From the NCBI GenBank assembly GCA_964486145.1, contig CAZAMT010000052.1, positions 1 to 17,860 of the forward strand: a DNA stretch of 17,860 nucleotides, in the 5' to 3' direction. The position numbers and the translations under genes are program-made. Source of the stretch: CAZAMT01 sp964486145 (GTDB lineage: Bacteria > Bacteroidota > Bacteroidia > Bacteroidales > JAAAOM01). Of the stretch, positions 15,562-17,860 are shown piece after piece. A model generated the notes under the pieces. It searched no databases, had not been told where the DNA came from, and saw nothing but the letters and a program-made list of their open reading frames with translations. How positions within the stretch are numbered: position 1 is the first letter of the stretch; each line of letters starts with the position of its first letter.

Positions 15562-15580
15562 CAAAATAGTTGTTATTTTG
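15562..15580. promoter_or_regulatory. Palindrome in the divergent sppA-folK promoter region
   Basis: CAAAATA (15562-15568) and TATTTTG (15574-15580) are a perfect 7-bp inverted repeat with a 5-base centre. Each arm, read outward toward its gene, is one base short of the TAnnTTTG -7 consensus. It sits 21 bases before the folK ATG and 59 bases before the sppA ATG. It may be an operator or a paired core promoter; it may also be chance in AT-rich DNA. Confidence 0.35.
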
Positions 15581-15601
15581 TTTTAAAAGAAATTACCAAT
15601 T

Positions 15602-16093
15602 ATGGACGTATATCTACTTTTAGGCAGTAATCTGGGCAATAAATTTGCTGCAATTCAAGATGCCCGGCATGAAATCGAGAAGGTATTTGGCAAATTGAAA
15701 AAATATTCTTCTGTTTATGAAGCGGAACCATGGGGATTTCTGTCGGAAGAATTGTTTTTAAATCAGGTTGTATTAATTGATACAAATGAATCGCCCGATA
15801 AAATTCTGGATAAGATACTTGCCATTGAACGTAAAATTGGCAGGGACAAGGAGCAACACGGGTCAAAATCACGAATCATTGATATTGATATTTTGTTGTA
15901 TGGTGATGAGATTATCAATGATCCGGAACTAACCATTCCACACCCCCGGATGCATTTGCGAAACTTTGCATTGATTCCGTTAATGGAAATCGCACCATCA
16001 AGGGTTCATCCCCTGTTACATAAAACCATTGAGCAAATTAAATCGGAATGTCCGGATAAACTCAGGGTGAAAAAGCTCGAAAATTTATCTTAA
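15602..16093 (+). CDS. folK: 2-amino-4-hydroxy-6-hydroxymethyldihydropteridine pyrophosphokinase
   Basis: A 163-residue cytoplasmic enzyme (HPPK) that transfers pyrophosphate from ATP to 6-hydroxymethyl-7,8-dihydropterin, the step before dihydropteroate synthase in folate synthesis. Motifs are GSNLG (8-12) after the opening strand, the family-typical YEAEPWGF (39-46), RIIDIDILLYG (91-101) with the Mg-binding pair Asp94 and Asp96, and IPHPRMHLRNFAL (112-124). The length is normal. It stands alone on the plus strand, divergent from sppA, with the stop of the beta-helix gene 44 bases away in the converging direction. The ATG at 15602 begins directly with the first strand of the fold, as in other family members. 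Confidence 0.96.
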   Translation: MDVYLLLGSNLGNKFAAIQDARHEIEKVFGKLKKYSSVYEAEPWGFLSEELFLNQVVLIDTNESPDKILDKILAIERKIGRDKEQHGSKSRIIDIDILLYGDEIINDPELTIPHPRMHLRNFALIPLMEIAPSRVHPLLHKTIEQIKSECPDKLRVKKLENLS

Positions 16094-16137
16094 GTGCGGT
16101 ATGTGTCTATTTCACTGATGGATGAAACGATGTAAAA

Positions 16138-17796
16138 TTATGGAATATTTACTTTCACATTTCTGAACATGAACGGGTTGTTGCTAACCCTCAAGGGCAT
16201 ACCGCTGGCAGTTGTAACATTTCTAAGAATGACTTCCCTGGTTAATACATAGGGATGCTCCTCTTTGTAGGAATCATCGGTCATTTCCGGATTAAAATTG
16301 GCGAAAATAGCAGGCCCCTGGTAATTCTCCGGATGGTTGGAATCGTCAATAAAAAGGGAATCAATAATGATCCATTCCGGCATATAACAGGTATAGCCGA
16401 AATCGTGCTGTCCTGAATTAAAGCCGTTTATAACAGTTGAGCTGGTCTCCCGGCCACCGGCTGGTACAAAAACACAGTTTCGAATGAAGAATAATCCCTG
16501 CCATGTACTGCCATAATCCGAGCGCAGGTTAATAAGGCTTCGTCCGCGTATTGTGCTATTCTCAACGGTGAAGGTTCCGGTACCAATGGCGTTGATTCCC
16601 ATATGGCCGAGGGTTGAATTGCGGATGGTAGCATTTGCTACTCCCATGTGTGCATCAAAGCGTGAAAAAGTACACTTGTCAAAAAGCAGGTTTTTACTGT
16701 AATTGGATCCCATAATTCCCCAGTATGTACGGTCATTGATGTCGTTCGTCTGGCTGCATTCAATGAATGATACATTGAGTGCACGGTTCACCAAAATGTC
16801 ATAGGAACCCATGGATACCGGTTTGCCTGCAGAGCCAATGGTACGGTATGTTTTGTGTCCGGTAAGGAGGGTGTTTTGAACCGTTACATTGGCGCAATCG
16901 CTAATATTGATGAAGCCTCCATAAGGTGCTCCATGATCTTTTTCTCCTTTGACACGATGTTCCAGCCCATCTACAAGCGTATTGGAACGTCTGATCGCAA
17001 TATTCCGACTATAATATGTGTATTTGGATTCCGCTTTGTTGGCAATGGTGGTAAAGCGCCCACCGGTGACTTTTAGCGTATCTTCATCCATGGGAAGTGC
17101 AGTAATCTCGGTAATCTGGCCGAAGTCCCAGATAATTGGGGTATTCATATCAACATTGCCGTTTTTATCAACAACAAAGATATCTGTTTGCGGGGATCCA
17201 TTGTTTTGATTGAGTCCAAATCGGATATACCGTCTTATGTTGGCATTGGTGACAGTGATTAGGCAGGTTCCGGGGAAAGATGCATCGATTTTCTCCTGAT
17301 TTTTTTTAAGCGAATAAATCCCATCAGGTTTAAATGGCTGCATGCTGGAACTGACTATGAAAACAGATGCTCTGTGATTTTGTACGTTGGTATCGTCAAT
17401 GATGAAAACTGCCGTACCGAAATCGGTGTGTGTTTGGATTACTGCTGTACGCTCCTTTCCTCCAATGTAGTACGTGGCATCATCATCGGCTCTTACTGAA
17501 AGCCCATGCTGATTGGCAAATGCATGGGTTGCAGCGATGGCATCTATATCATCTGTTTTCCCATCCCCCTGTGCACCGAAGTCACTGTAGCGGACCAATC
17601 CCCTGGCTTTAAATTTAAGTGCATCTTCCGGGGATACATTCACATGCAATTTCCCACTTTCATCTGGCAGTACCCGGGTGTTTTTTTCCACGGATGTTAT
17701 CACTATATTCTCAATGGGGTCATTTGTTTGCCCCATCGCACCAAGAGCGAAGGTTATTAAGAATAACACCAAGAGTAGATAGTTTGTCTTAAACAT
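16138..17796 (-). CDS. Secreted right-handed beta-helix protein, pectate-lyase superfamily type
   Basis: A 552-residue protein with a clear signal peptide (hydrophobic stretch about 6-20, likely cut after AMG at 22 with Gln following), no lipobox Cys, and no C-terminal sorting domain that I can see, so it is probably periplasmic or secreted. FGAQGDGKTDD (73-83) is the entry motif of pectate-lyase-superfamily and GH28-like beta-helices. From about residue 300 on come repeated short strands of the kind NVTVQNTLL, NVSFIECSQ, NLLFDKCTF, ATIRNSTL, TFTVENSTI and FFIRNCVF, which are coils of a parallel beta-helix. I cannot identify catalytic residues of a named lyase or hydrolase family. It has no SusC/SusD or other polysaccharide-utilisation neighbour in view. 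A role in polysaccharide breakdown or binding is possible but not shown. Confidence 0.82.
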   Translation of the reverse strand: MFKTNYLLLVLFLITFALGAMGQTNDPIENIVITSVEKNTRVLPDESGKLHVNVSPEDALKFKARGLVRYSDFGAQGDGKTDDIDAIAATHAFANQHGLSVRADDDATYYIGGKERTAVIQTHTDFGTAVFIIDDTNVQNHRASVFIVSSSMQPFKPDGIYSLKKNQEKIDASFPGTCLITVTNANIRRYIRFGLNQNNGSPQTDIFVVDKNGNVDMNTPIIWDFGQITEITALPMDEDTLKVTGGRFTTIANKAESKYTYYSRNIAIRRSNTLVDGLEHRVKGEKDHGAPYGGFINISDCANVTVQNTLLTGHKTYRTIGSAGKPVSMGSYDILVNRALNVSFIECSQTNDINDRTYWGIMGSNYSKNLLFDKCTFSRFDAHMGVANATIRNSTLGHMGINAIGTGTFTVENSTIRGRSLINLRSDYGSTWQGLFFIRNCVFVPAGGRETSSTVINGFNSGQHDFGYTCYMPEWIIIDSLFIDDSNHPENYQGPAIFANFNPEMTDDSYKEEHPYVLTREVILRNVTTASGMPLRVSNNPFMFRNVKVNIP

Positions 17797-17860
17797 ATTT
17801 TTTCGTGTAATCAGTTAACGAATAAGGTTTTACTGCAATATAAGTGGAAAGATAATTTAA

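Noticed and set aside
16105..16125. TTTCA/TGAAA pair in the gap between folK and the beta-helix gene
   Set aside because: A 5-bp AT-rich stem with no T tract is expected by chance.

Overview
The window reads as a chromosomal segment of a Bacteroidota bacterium, probably of the Bacteroidales/Marinilabiliales kind. The grounds are: a three-gene type-B succinate:quinone oxidoreductase in the order cytochrome b, flavoprotein, iron-sulfur subunit; the adjacent set folK / sppA-lpxK-purine nucleoside phosphorylase; few Shine-Dalgarno sites; several exact TAnnTTTG (Bacteroidota -7 type) elements; and low-GC, AT-rich intergenic DNA. Fifteen protein-coding genes are supported. I see no rRNA, tRNA, CRISPR array, insertion sequence or phage gene.

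Left part (1-3260, + strand): after about 280 bases without a gene comes a tight cluster of three genes. They encode a membrane-anchored spermidine-synthase-like aminopropyltransferase, a very short S-adenosylmethionine-decarboxylase-like pyruvoyl enzyme, and a two-helix potassium channel with a cytoplasmic RCK region. The two enzymes could make an aminopropyl donor and transfer it to a polyamine at the membrane, and the channel is encoded 7 bases after the decarboxylase. This is the least ordinary part of the window and the best candidate for a little-described system: polyamine synthesis coupled to ion flux or envelope stress.

Next (3286-6735, - strand) is the sdhCAB operon, which links the TCA cycle to menaquinone, with a good promoter candidate upstream of sdhC. 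Divergent from it (6874-8985, + strand) are an aminopeptidase P and an alpha/beta hydrolase, probably co-transcribed. On the - strand follow an atypical short-chain dehydrogenase-like NAD(P)-binding protein (9023-9679) and a DEAD-box RNA helicase with a DbpA-type RNA-binding domain (9800-11485).

The segment 11774-15502 (- strand) is the operon-like set sppA, lpxK and purine nucleoside phosphorylase, serving envelope quality control, lipid A phosphorylation and purine salvage. lpxK and the phosphorylase overlap by 62 bases, and the phosphorylase carries Asp where the human-type enzyme has its base-recognising Asn243. folK (15602-16093, + strand, folate synthesis) is divergent from sppA across an AT-rich palindrome. 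The window ends with a secreted right-handed beta-helix protein of the pectate-lyase superfamily type (16138-17796, - strand), whose substrate I cannot assign.
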